NCBI GenBank assembly: GCA_029261305.1
Contig: JAJDBO010000025.1
Location: forward strand, 1-5,793
Origin: Nitrospirales bacterium
GTDB lineage: Bacteria; Nitrospirota; Nitrospiria; Nitrospirales; UBA8639
DNA: 5,793 nucleotides
Direction of reading: 5' to 3'
Shown piece after piece: positions 1 through 5,793 of this stretch. Under the pieces are notes generated by a model. The model worked only from the letters and a program-made list of their open reading frames with translations. It was not told the origin of the DNA and searched no databases. How positions within the stretch are numbered: the first letter of the stretch is position 1; each line of letters starts with the position of its first letter. A program made the translations under genes and the position numbers.

Positions 1-164
1 GGTCCATCGCGATTCCCACCTTGCTGGGTATTGCCCTTGGTGTGTGGATTGATACCACCTGGCCAAGTCGGTTTTCCTGGACCCTGATGCTCTTGGCCGG
101 TGGGGTGATTCTCGGATGTCTGAATGCGTGGTTTTGGGTCAGGCGAGAGGGTCGGCATGAGTGA
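1..164 (+). CDS. atpQ: N-ATPase small membrane subunit AtpQ (AtpI-like), 3' end only
   Basis: Only the last 53 codons are visible, read from base 3 and ending in TGA at 162-164; the start is upstream of the window. The visible part holds two membrane segments: the first contains GIALGVWIDTTWPSR, and the second is glycine-rich (LAGGVILGCLNAWFWV) and ends in a basic RREGR tail. A Gly-rich helix, then LGxWxD, a short loop with a proline, and a second Gly-rich helix ending near NAW is typical of the AtpI/AtpQ family (putative F-ATPase subunit, sometimes annotated as a Ca2+/Mg2+ transporter). In N-ATPase operons AtpQ lies after atpC and before atpR and is thought to act in Fo assembly or ion supply. 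Here the next gene is an antiporter rather than atpR, and its start codon overlaps this stop. The family call is fairly firm despite the truncation because atpR, atpB and atpE follow. Confidence 0.82.
   Translation, partial: SIAIPTLLGIALGVWIDTTWPSRFSWTLMLLAGGVILGCLNAWFWVRREGRHE
145..151 (+). promoter_or_regulatory. Ribosome binding site of the antiporter gene
   Basis: GAGAGGG lies 5 bases before the ATG at 157, inside the end of atpQ. It decides the start: the alternative in-frame ATG at 124 has no comparable site. Because the site lies in translated atpQ sequence and the start overlaps its stop, ribosomes ending on atpQ could re-initiate here. Confidence 0.6.
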
Positions 165-1446
165 ACTTAAGACAATTGCCGTCATGATCCATGAACTTCA
201 CCCTCTAGTCTACATCGGGCTACTACTCCTCTTTGGATACATCGGGGGAGAGATCGCCAATTTCTTCAAGATCCCTCGGGTTACCGGATATCTCGTGATG
301 GGAATGTTGCTCAGTCACTCGGTGTTGGGCCTGTTTCATGAGCGATTGGTGAAAGAGGAACTGACGGTCATTACCCATATTGCCTTGGGAATTATCGCCT
401 TCTCCATTGGAGGCTCCCTCAGCTTGTCGAATTTGAAAAAGCTCGGGCGGTATATTGTGTGGATTAATGTGACCGAAGCTTCTGGAGCCTTTATCTGTGT
501 CACCGGGGTTTTGGTGTTGTTTTTTTCACTCCTTTTTCAAATGGATCCAACCGCGCCCCCTTTTTGGAGTCTCTACTTTCCTCTGACGCTCGTGATTGGA
601 GCAATCTGCGCAGCAACCGCCCCAGCAGCGATCCTCGCCATCGTCCATGAATATCGGGCGAAGGGACCATTCACCACCATTTTGCTTGGAGTTGTCGCGT
701 TGGATGATGGTGTCGCCATCGTGTTCTATGCCTTCGCCATTAGTGTGGCTCAAAGCCTGATGCACCATGAACCTCTTGTCTGGCACAGTGTCCTTTTGGC
801 GACTGCTTCCTCCATCGGGCTATCGTTAATAATAGGTGGCGCCCTTGGATTCGGCCTCAAAAAGTTCGTCCATTTTGTCCCACGCCGGGAAGCCATGCTG
901 GCGGTATCTATTGGGTTTATTTTCCTCACAAGTGGATTGGCGATCAGCTTCGACGTCTCACCACTGCTGGCCAATATGACCCTCGGCTTTATGGTCATTA
1001 ATTTCGTGGAACATCACGACGATCTGTTTACCGTCGTCGAAAGTTTAGAGGAACCTATTTTCGGCATGTTTTTTACCTTGGCTGGCGCACATTTGGATCT
1101 GGGAGTGATTGGAACGGCTGGCTGGCTGGCTCTGCTTATCACCTTTGGACGTTTTGCGGGAAAATTGCTGGGGACCCACATTGGCGCTCACATATCCCGG
1201 GCTCCTGACGTCGTCAAGAAGTATCTGGGTTTTGCATTACTTCCCACCGCAGGCGTGACGGTCGGCTTAGTGCTGGATGCCAAGGATGTCTTGGGCGAGA
1301 CCCCCCTTACCCAAGTCATGGTAAGCGCGGTCTTGGGTGCGGTTATTTTGAATGAGTTATTGACACCATTTTTGGTTCGATACTCGCTGCTTAAAGCAGG
1401 GGAAGCAAAACCATTGCGACCAATCGTAGCGGGTGAATCTCAGTAA
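157..1446 (+). CDS. Monovalent cation:proton antiporter (CPA/Kef-type, membrane domain only)
   Basis: A 429-residue, almost wholly hydrophobic protein with about 12 membrane segments, long enough for the membrane domain of a CPA-family Na+(K+)/H+ antiporter. An ATAP motif at residues 153-156 fits the broken helix of this fold. It is followed by ALDDGVAI with paired aspartates D183-D184, the position of the ion-binding carboxylates; a DD pair rather than ND is associated with electrogenic CPA2-type exchangers. GRFAGKLLG (R332, K336) matches the conserved Arg/Lys helix late in the fold. There is no C-terminal RCK/TrkA-N or UspA domain, so any regulatory part must be a separate protein; a CBS protein is encoded next. 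I chose the ATG at 157 over an in-frame ATG at 124 because GAGAGGG at 145-151 is well spaced and the resulting 8-base overlap with the atpQ stop suggests translational coupling. The family is firm; Na+ rather than K+ is inferred from the ATPase context. Confidence 0.88.
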   Translation: MSELKTIAVMIHELHPLVYIGLLLLFGYIGGEIANFFKIPRVTGYLVMGMLLSHSVLGLFHERLVKEELTVITHIALGIIAFSIGGSLSLSNLKKLGRYIVWINVTEASGAFICVTGVLVLFFSLLFQMDPTAPPFWSLYFPLTLVIGAICAATAPAAILAIVHEYRAKGPFTTILLGVVALDDGVAIVFYAFAISVAQSLMHHEPLVWHSVLLATASSIGLSLIIGGALGFGLKKFVHFVPRREAMLAVSIGFIFLTSGLAISFDVSPLLANMTLGFMVINFVEHHDDLFTVVESLEEPIFGMFFTLAGAHLDLGVIGTAGWLALLITFGRFAGKLLGTHIGAHISRAPDVVKKYLGFALLPTAGVTVGLVLDAKDVLGETPLTQVMVSAVLGAVILNELLTPFLVRYSLLKAGEAKPLRPIVAGESQ

Positions 1447-1467
1447 CGTCTCAGCCCAAAAATGCAT

Positions 1468-1473
1468 GAGAGG
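1468..1473 (+). promoter_or_regulatory. Ribosome binding site of the CBS-domain gene
   Basis: GAGAGG lies 6 bases before the ATG at 1480. The upstream in-frame ATG at 1462 is preceded by CAGCCCAAAA, with no purine-rich Shine-Dalgarno match, so the shorter start is preferred. The 33-base gap after the antiporter stop holds this site and no visible terminator. Confidence 0.6.
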
Positions 1474-1479
1474 ACGAAG

Positions 1480-1974
1480 ATGGGAAATATTGAGAACCAA
1501 AAACGTGGCATGGAAATAGGGAATTTTCTTTCCACCCTGAAGGGGCGAAAACCTCCGATTGTTCTGGAGCATTCGACGATACAGGACGTCATCCACGCCA
1601 TGATTCAGTTTGAACATAGCCGCGTGGTCTATGTGCAAAACAAGACAGGAGAATTGATCGGCACGATCAGCCTCGGCACACTGGCCAAGCATGTCTTTTC
1701 CCCCAGCCATGTACCTCGAATCCATGCCCGGCTGCTTCTCAGCATGATTACGACGGAAACGGCAAAAGATATGATGCAAAAGAACCCGGTGTTTGCCATT
1801 ACCCATGAAGACGTGGGCACCGTTCTGAAACGGATGGTGGATTCCAACGTTAAGGAGGTCCCCATTTTGGATGAGCATCGGAAAATCATCTCCGATGTAA
1901 CCATGCTCGATCTTTTGAAATTCCTCTTAAACACAGACGGCGACACAGATAAGGAGGAGGGTGATGCCCCTTGA
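1480..1974 (+). CDS. Stand-alone protein with paired CBS domains (Bateman module), putative regulator
   Basis: A soluble 164-residue protein made of little more than two CBS domains. CBS1 is about residues 25-75 (PPIVLEHSTIQDVIHAM, then a strand RVVYV, then GELIGTISLGTLAK). CBS2 is about 94-150 (TAKDMMQKNPVFAITHEDV, then VKEVPILDEHRK, then DVTMLDLLKFL). The pattern of helix, V-x-V-x-x strand, GxIG turn and final D-x-x-D-L-L helix is the CBS fold, which often pairs to bind AMP, ATP or related nucleotides and can gate transporters or enzymes. The last 14 residues are acidic. No catalytic or DNA-binding domain is visible. It follows the antiporter and overlaps the start of atpR by 11 bases, so it is almost certainly co-translated with the ATPase genes. 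Its job is inferred only: an adenylate sensor acting on the antiporter, the ATPase or both. A longer start at 1462 would add six residues. Confidence 0.85.
   Translation: MGNIENQKRGMEIGNFLSTLKGRKPPIVLEHSTIQDVIHAMIQFEHSRVVYVQNKTGELIGTISLGTLAKHVFSPSHVPRIHARLLLSMITTETAKDMMQKNPVFAITHEDVGTVLKRMVDSNVKEVPILDEHRKIISDVTMLDLLKFLLNTDGDTDKEEGDAP
1951..1960 (+). promoter_or_regulatory. Strong ribosome binding site of atpR
   Basis: AAGGAGGAGG is the strongest Shine-Dalgarno match in the window. Its AAGGAGG core ends 6 bases before the ATG at 1964 but only 3 before the in-frame GTG at 1961, which favours the ATG. It lies within the last codons of the CBS gene. Confidence 0.7.
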
Positions 1975-2263
1975 AGCGACGTGGCTTTTGATAGCATTGA
2001 TAGCAGGCATGCTGTTGGGTCTCTCTTATTTCGGAGGCCTCTGGTTCACCATCCGCCGACTTCCCACAACGGGGTCTCCCTTAATCTTGGTCATGAGCAG
2101 TTTTCTCATCCGTATGAGTGTCAGTCTTCTCGGATTTTATCTGGTCATGGACCACCATTGGGAACGATTGCTTGTCTGCCTGGTGGGATTTGTCGTGATA
2201 CGAAGTATCCTTGTGCAGCGTTGGGGTTTGCCGCAAGACATCCTTAAACTTGTGAAAGGGTAA
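1964..2263 (+). CDS. atpR: N-ATPase subunit AtpR
   Basis: A 99-residue membrane protein with three hydrophobic segments, at about residues 6-28, 39-62 and 69-84. Its features match AtpR, the small subunit found only in N-type ATPases: GLSYFGGLWFTIRRLP at 19-34, SSFLIRMSVSLLGFY at 45-59, and LVCLVGFVVIR at 70-80. Arginines lie within or next to the membrane segments (R31, R32, R50, R80). In this class AtpR is thought to help assemble or stabilise the c-ring, perhaps by pairing its in-membrane arginines with c-subunit carboxylates; that role is a proposal in the field, not shown here. It starts inside the end of the CBS gene and ends 6 bases before atpB. Its presence is the best single marker that this operon is N-type rather than a housekeeping F-ATPase. 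Confidence 0.92.
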   Translation: MPLEATWLLIALIAGMLLGLSYFGGLWFTIRRLPTTGSPLILVMSSFLIRMSVSLLGFYLVMDHHWERLLVCLVGFVVIRSILVQRWGLPQDILKLVKG

Positions 2264-2269
2264 ACGTCG

Positions 2270-3001
2270 ATGGACCTTTCAGCCATCACTCCTGATCATG
2301 TAGTCATTTGGCAATGGGGATTTATTTCACTGAATGCCACGATCCTCTTTACGTGGCTGGTAATGGGCCTGCTGACATTCGTGTCTTGGATCGTCACGCG
2401 AAGGCTCTCCACGGATGTTCGGATTCCCCGATGGCAAAATGGTCTGGAAGTCATCGTGGTCAACATTCGAGACCAAATTCAAGAGGTGAGCCATCAGGAC
2501 CCCCATCGCTATCTCCCATTTATTGGGACGCTTTTTTTATTTATCGCGATGTCCAACCTTCTCGCCATCATTCCTGGTTACTATGCCCCGACAGGATCCC
2601 TGTCCACGACAACCGCCCTTAGCCTCTGTGTGCTTATTGCTGTTCCCGTTTTTGGGATTTCCCAGCAGGGGTTCCGCCGTTACCTCAAACATTATCTTGA
2701 ACCCTCTATCTTCATGTTGCCGTTTCATGTGGTGGGGGAACTTTCTCGAACATTGGCACTGGCCATTCGGTTATTCGGCAATGTCATGAGCGGATCAACC
2801 ATCGTCGCCATTCTGCTCCTCATTACCCCTTTGTTTTTCCCCATTATCCTTCACGCGTTGGAATTATTAATCGGACTCATTCAAGCCTATATTTTTGCGA
2901 TACTCGCGATGGTGTATATCGCCGCAGCCACGCGTGCCCATGTGGACCGAGGGGTAGGACAAAGTACAGCAGAACGGAAAGGAGAGTCACAACATGGATA
3001 G
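2270..3001 (+). CDS. atpB: F-type ATPase subunit a (AtpB)
   Basis: A 243-residue membrane protein and the stator half of the ion channel in Fo; ions pass through its two half-channels to and from the c-ring. The core signature is ELSRTLALAIRLFGNVMSG, in which R167 is the essential arginine (E. coli R210) facing the c-subunit carboxylate. The later helix LIGLIQAYIFAILAMVYI carries Q205, matching E. coli Q252. About five to six membrane helices are visible, with an amphipathic stretch after NGLEVIVVNIRDQI. The soluble C-terminal tail of about 20 residues is polar. It starts 6 bases after atpR with GAAAGGG at 2254-2260 as the likely binding site. Its last 8 bases overlap the start of atpE, and AAAGGAG at 2978-2984 serves that gene. 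No essential residue is missing. Confidence 0.96.
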   Translation: MDLSAITPDHVVIWQWGFISLNATILFTWLVMGLLTFVSWIVTRRLSTDVRIPRWQNGLEVIVVNIRDQIQEVSHQDPHRYLPFIGTLFLFIAMSNLLAIIPGYYAPTGSLSTTTALSLCVLIAVPVFGISQQGFRRYLKHYLEPSIFMLPFHVVGELSRTLALAIRLFGNVMSGSTIVAILLLITPLFFPIILHALELLIGLIQAYIFAILAMVYIAAATRAHVDRGVGQSTAERKGESQHG

Positions 3002-3554
3002 CGCCATTCTCATTGGCATTGCCTCGGTCGTCTCGGCTGGCTTAACCATCGCCGTGGGTGCGATCAGCCCAGCCTTAGGGGAAGGACGATCCGTCGCGCA
3101 AGGCTTACATGCCATTGCGCAGCAGCCGGATGAAGCCGGCACGATTTCCCGAACCTTGTTCGTAGGACTGGCAATGATTGAATCCACGGCGATTTACTGC
3201 TTTGTCGTTTCGATGATTCTGATTTTTGCCAATCCCTTCTGGGATTTTATGCTGGCGAATGCCGGAAAAGAAGGGCTCAACGATGTCGCATTTGTCGGTA
3301 TGACCTCCATTCTCATTTCCGGCCTGACCATTACGGTTGGCTCAATCGGCTCGGCACTGGCTGAAGGGCGTTCAGTCGCCCAGGCATTGGACGCCCTCGC
3401 CAGGCAACCCGATGCTTCCGCGCCTATTACCAGAACGTTGTTTGTGGGTTTGGCCATGATGGAGTCACCGGCCATCTTCGCGTTTGTCGTATCCATGCTG
3501 TTAATTTTCACCAATCCCTTCTGGAATTACGCGGTCACTCACTTTGGAGGATAA
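2994..3554 (+). CDS. atpE: Duplicated F-type ATPase subunit c (tandem two-hairpin AtpE)
   Basis: The protein has 186 residues, about twice the usual 80-100, with four membrane helices forming two c hairpins offset by exactly 94 residues. Comparing residues 8-85 with 102-179 without gaps gives 50 of 78 identical. Both repeats carry the N-ATPase double carboxylate: E30 and E63 in repeat 1, E124 and E157 in repeat 2. The helix-1 glutamates take the place of Gln32 in the Ilyobacter tartaricus c subunit. Repeat 1 has the full Na+-type motif ESTAIY (63-68); repeat 2 has ESPAIF (157-162), losing the Thr and Tyr. Conversely, the polar loop of repeat 2 keeps ARQP (136-139) while repeat 1 has AQQP (42-45). 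The subunit forms the rotor ring that carries ions and turns the central stalk. It resembles the doubled c/K subunits of V-type ATPases in architecture only; its sequence and neighbours are F-type. Confidence 0.94.
   Translation: MDSAILIGIASVVSAGLTIAVGAISPALGEGRSVAQGLHAIAQQPDEAGTISRTLFVGLAMIESTAIYCFVVSMILIFANPFWDFMLANAGKEGLNDVAFVGMTSILISGLTITVGSIGSALAEGRSVAQALDALARQPDASAPITRTLFVGLAMMESPAIFAFVVSMLLIFTNPFWNYAVTHFGG
3015..3248 (+). repeat. First c-subunit hairpin repeat within atpE
   Basis: Codons 8-85. It carries E30, the loop AQQP and the motif ESTAIY, and ends with ANPFW. It is the partner of the repeat at 3297-3530 at a 282-base offset, with no gaps. The two copies differ at many synonymous positions (for example GGACGATCC against GGGCGTTCA for Gly-Arg-Ser), so the duplication is not recent. 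Confidence 0.9.
3297..3530 (+). repeat. Second c-subunit hairpin repeat within atpE
   Basis: Codons 102-179. It carries E124, the loop ARQP and the motif ESPAIF, and ends with TNPFW. The two repeats are joined by a short linker at about residues 86-101 (including NAGKEGLND), which would lie on the side of the membrane away from the polar loops. Confidence 0.9.
3546..3550 (+). promoter_or_regulatory. Ribosome binding site supporting a GTG start for atpF
   Basis: GGAGG ends 6 bases before the GTG at 3557. No suitably placed in-frame ATG is nearby, and the protein begins directly with the expected membrane anchor, so the GTG start is convincing. Confidence 0.7.
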
Positions 3555-3556
3555 CC

Positions 3557-4348
3557 GTGCTCATTGATTGGTTCACGGTCTTCGCCCAGATTATTAATTT
3601 TCTGATTCTTGTGGGCCTTCTCAAGCATTTTTTGTATGGCCGGATTCTCCGCGCCATGGAAGATCGTGAGAGAATGATTGAGGCTCAATTCTTAGAGGCC
3701 AAAGCCAAGACGCAGGAAGCCAAAGAAGCAACGGAAGTTCATCGTCAAAAAATTCTGGAGATTGAAGAACAACGCCACACATTATTGACACAGGCAAAAA
3801 CCGAAGCGGACTCCCTGCGAAAAGATTATCTGGAAGAAGCTCGGAAAGAGGTTGCTGAAATTCGCCTCAAATGGCGGGAATCACTTGAACAAGAAAAAAT
3901 AGCGTTCCTCCAAGACCTTCGCCGACAAACAGCCAGCCAGGTATTCAACATCGCTCGCTCCGTGTTACAAGACTTGGGGCATGTGTCTTTGGAACACCAC
4001 ATGGCCGAGGTCTTTCTTCAACAACTTCGGACATTGAGCGAAGAGAAGTGGCATGACATATCGGAAGCCCTTCGAAATGGCATGAATCACGACATGGTGG
4101 TTCAGACGACCTTTGAGTTGCCTGAAAAAATCCAGGAACAAATTATTCAGGTCTTGCACGACCTCCTCCCCCAACACCCGCAGGTTAACTTTGAAACCAA
4201 GCCGGAAATGATGGGGGGAATCGAGCTGAATGTGCCGGGTTATAACATCGGCTGGAGCTTTGCGCATTACCTGGACAAGCTTGAAGCTGAACTTTCGAAG
4301 GCCTTGGAGGACAGAGCTCAACCCATGACGGAAAGGCCCCGATCATGA
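3557..4348 (+). CDS. atpF: F-type ATPase subunit b with delta-like C-terminal region (AtpF)
   Basis: A 263-residue peripheral stalk subunit, much longer than the roughly 160 residues of an ordinary b. It begins with the b-type anchor IDWFTVFAQIINFLILVGLL, followed by KHFLYGRILRAMEDRE. A long charged, Ala/Glu-rich coiled coil covers about residues 30-115. The C-terminal third (about 140-255) looks like the end of subunit delta: TTFELPEKIQEQIIQVL, then VNFETKPEMMGGIELNV (G220-G221), then a last helix LDKLEAELSKAL. In delta the same order is a beta strand, a helix, and a GGxxL strand. N-ATPase operons lack a separate delta gene, and none is seen here between atpF and atpA, so this protein probably supplies the delta link to alpha as well as the b stalk. 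It starts with GTG, 2 bases after the atpE stop. Confidence 0.92.
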   Translation: MLIDWFTVFAQIINFLILVGLLKHFLYGRILRAMEDRERMIEAQFLEAKAKTQEAKEATEVHRQKILEIEEQRHTLLTQAKTEADSLRKDYLEEARKEVAEIRLKWRESLEQEKIAFLQDLRRQTASQVFNIARSVLQDLGHVSLEHHMAEVFLQQLRTLSEEKWHDISEALRNGMNHDMVVQTTFELPEKIQEQIIQVLHDLLPQHPQVNFETKPEMMGGIELNVPGYNIGWSFAHYLDKLEAELSKALEDRAQPMTERPRS

Positions 4349-4372
4349 GAAAAGAAAATAGAGCGGAACATT

Positions 4373-5793
4373 ATGACTAATCAAGATCCTACCCTGCCTT
4401 CTGTCCTGGATCAGACGTTTTCGTTATTCGGCCAGATCCTTGACGATCACCGCTCTGAATTAAATATTGATGAAGTCGGCAGAATTCGTTCCGTGGAGCA
4501 AGGCATTGCCCGAGTCGAGGGATTGCCGGGCGTTCGAACGGAAGAACTACTTGAGTTTTCGGAAGGATGCATCGGCCTCGCATTCAATGTTTCGAAGACG
4601 GAAGTAGGCGTGATTCTCCTTGATGCAGGAGACCACTTATCAGCCAATGGCGAGGTCCGTCGAACGAATCATGTCCTCGAGGTTCCGGTTGGAGATGCGT
4701 TGTTAGGTCGCGTGGTCGATGCCTTGGGTCGCCCATTGGATAATCGCGGCTCGATCCGGGCTAATACACAACGGGCAGTGGAACAAGAAGCCCCGTCGAT
4801 CAAAGACCGGGCACCTGTAACCGTTCCCCTCCAAACCGGCATTAAAGTCATTGATGCCTTGATTCCGATTGGCCGGGGCCAGCGGGAGTTGATTCTTGGC
4901 GATCGGCAGTCCGGGAAAACGGCCATTGCCCTGGATACCATTCTTAACCAACGCGGGCAGGATATCATTTGCCTGTATTGCGCCATTGGCCAACAAAGTT
5001 CCGCCGTCGCTAAAATCATCACGGAACTTCAGACACGTGGGGCCATGGATTATTGCACCGTAATCGTGGCCACGGGCGATGACCCTCCAGGCCTTCAATA
5101 TATTGCACCTTATGCGGCGATGACGATGGCCGAACATTTTATGCGACAGGGTCGAGACACGCTTGTAGTCTTTGATGATCTGACCCGTCACGCATGGGCC
5201 TATCGGGAACTCTCCCTGCTGCTTCGCCGGCCCCCCGGACGGGAAGCCTTTCCCGGCGACATTTTTTATATTCATTCTCGGCTGCTGGAGCGATCCACTC
5301 ATCTGCGTGATGAACTCGGCGGCGGATCGTTGACGGCCCTTCCGATTATCGAAACAGAAGCGCAAAATCTTTCGGCCTATATTCCCACGAATTTGATCTC
5401 GATTACCGATGGACAAATTTATCTGTCGCCGGACTTATTTCAGAAAGGAATGTTACCTCCCGTGGACGTCGGAAAATCCGTTTCACGCGTTGGAGGCAAA
5501 ACCCAACTGGGAGCTTATCGTGTGGTTACCGGGGATCTCCGCCTCTCATATTCGCAATTCGAAGAGTTGGAAACATTTTCTCGGTTTGGCACACGGCTGG
5601 ATGAAGAAACGAGAAAAACCATTGAACATGGGAGACGGGTCCGTGAGATCCTCAAACAATCGCAATTCCAAACACTCAGCGTCCCGGAACAACTGATTAG
5701 CTTGGTCGCTGTGAATCAAGGATTGTTTGACCAACTTCCCCTTTCGGTTCTTCGGAAGGCTGAGCAAACCATGCACGACCTCCTCAAGCAACA
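4373..5793 (+). CDS. atpA: F-type ATPase subunit alpha (AtpA), 3' end cut by the window
   Basis: An open frame of 473 codons runs from ATG 4373 to the window end without a stop; alpha is normally about 500-515 residues, so some 30-40 are missing. Alpha forms the F1 hexamer with beta and holds the non-catalytic nucleotide sites. The Walker A motif is GDRQSGKT at 176-183 (the usual form is GDRQTGKT). Next come [24 protein letters not shown], and the near-invariant [15 protein letters not shown] with [21 protein letters not shown] holds the family signature; R372 in SVSR matches E. coli alpha R376, the arginine finger that reaches into the beta site. The first ~30 residues form a polar helix of the kind that binds delta in other F-ATPases. 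The upstream in-frame stop at 4346 (the atpF stop) and the lack of other ATGs fix the start, although its binding site (GAGCGGAA, 4361-4368) is weak. Nothing suggests a pseudogene. Confidence 0.97.
   Translation, partial: MTNQDPTLPSVLDQTFSLFGQILDDHRSELNIDEVGRIRSVEQGIARVEGLPGVRTEELLEFSEGCIGLAFNVSKTEVGVILLDAGDHLSANGEVRRTNHVLEVPVGDALLGRVVDALGRPLDNRGSIRANTQRAVEQEAPSIKDRAPVTVPLQTGIKVIDALIPIGRGQRELILGDRQSGKTAIALDTILNQRGQDIICLYCAIGQQSSAVAKIITELQTRGAMDYCTVIVATGDDPPGLQYIAPYAAMTMAEHFMRQGRDTLVVFDDLTRHAWAYRELSLLLRRPPGREAFPGDIFYIHSRLLERSTHLRDELGGGSLTALPIIETEAQNLSAYIPTNLISITDGQIYLSPDLFQKGMLPPVDVGKSVSRVGGKTQLGAYRVVTGDLRLSYSQFEELETFSRFGTRLDEETRKTIEHGRRVREILKQSQFQTLSVPEQLISLVAVNQGLFDQLPLSVLRKAEQTMHDLLKQ

Noticed and set aside
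124..156. Longer start for the antiporter, adding 11 residues
   Set aside because: The added residues are polar and unlike the family N-terminus, no good binding site precedes 124, and the ATG at 157 has a well-spaced site and the typical start/stop overlap.
1447..1479. Possible terminator or promoter in the largest intergenic gaps (1447-1479 and 4349-4372)
   Set aside because: No GC-rich stem followed by a T run is visible in either gap, and the spacers are too short for an independent promoter with clear -35 and -10 boxes.
1981..2789. Several plus-strand frames inside atpR and atpB
   Set aside because: They are shifted readings of genes with clear family signatures; their products are Pro/His/Ser-rich with no known fold.
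2994..3554. V-type (NtpK/AtpK) proteolipid as the identity of the doubled subunit
   Set aside because: The length and four helices fit, but the ARQP-type loops, the ESTAIY motif and NPFW ends, and the neighbours atpR, atpB and atpF are F-type.
4703..5416. 237-residue open frame on the minus strand
   Set aside because: It lies opposite the highly conserved core of atpA, has no recognisable motif or supporting neighbours, and is explained by the codon composition of the sense gene. The other minus-strand frames opposite the antiporter, CBS, atpE and atpF genes are rejected for the same reason.
5409..5696. 95-residue plus-strand open frame
   Set aside because: It is an out-of-frame reading within atpA, whose own frame carries the SVSRVGG motif here without a frameshift.

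Overview
The window lies inside one co-directional, tightly packed operon on the + strand. It encodes an N-type F-ATPase (the horizontally mobile atpDCQRBEFAG class of F1Fo ATPases). In order it holds: the 3' end of atpQ; a cation/proton antiporter; a small protein with paired CBS domains; atpR; atpB (subunit a); atpE (a duplicated subunit c); atpF (a long subunit b with a delta-like tail); and the first 473 codons of atpA (subunit alpha). The window cuts atpQ at its 5' side and atpA at its 3' side. By the family's usual order, atpD and atpC should lie upstream and atpG downstream.

Two things depart from the usual layout. First, an antiporter gene and a CBS-domain gene sit between atpQ and atpR, which are normally adjacent. 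The antiporter start overlaps the atpQ stop and the CBS gene's end overlaps the atpR start, so they look like working members of the operon. Second, atpE encodes a covalent dimer of the c subunit: two hairpins in one 186-residue protein. Both carry the two carboxylates of the N-ATPase c subunit, but they differ at other ion-ligand and loop positions.

The genes fit together as an ion-cycling machine. AtpB, AtpE and AtpF form the membrane motor and stalk, AtpA is part of the catalytic head, and AtpQ and AtpR are the class-specific small membrane proteins. The antiporter could exchange the ion moved by the ATPase for the other coupling ion (Na+ against H+). The CBS protein, whose fold often binds adenine nucleotides, is a candidate regulator. 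These functional links are inferred from gene order.

The organism is a bacterium of intermediate GC content (about half G+C by eye). N-ATPases are usually a second ATPase acquired by transfer, so the operon says little about taxonomy. A salt- or alkali-adapted bacterium, for example a Nitrospira-like one, would fit, but this is a guess. Gaps between genes are at most about 33 bases. I see no terminator, internal promoter, RNA gene, insertion sequence or CRISPR array.
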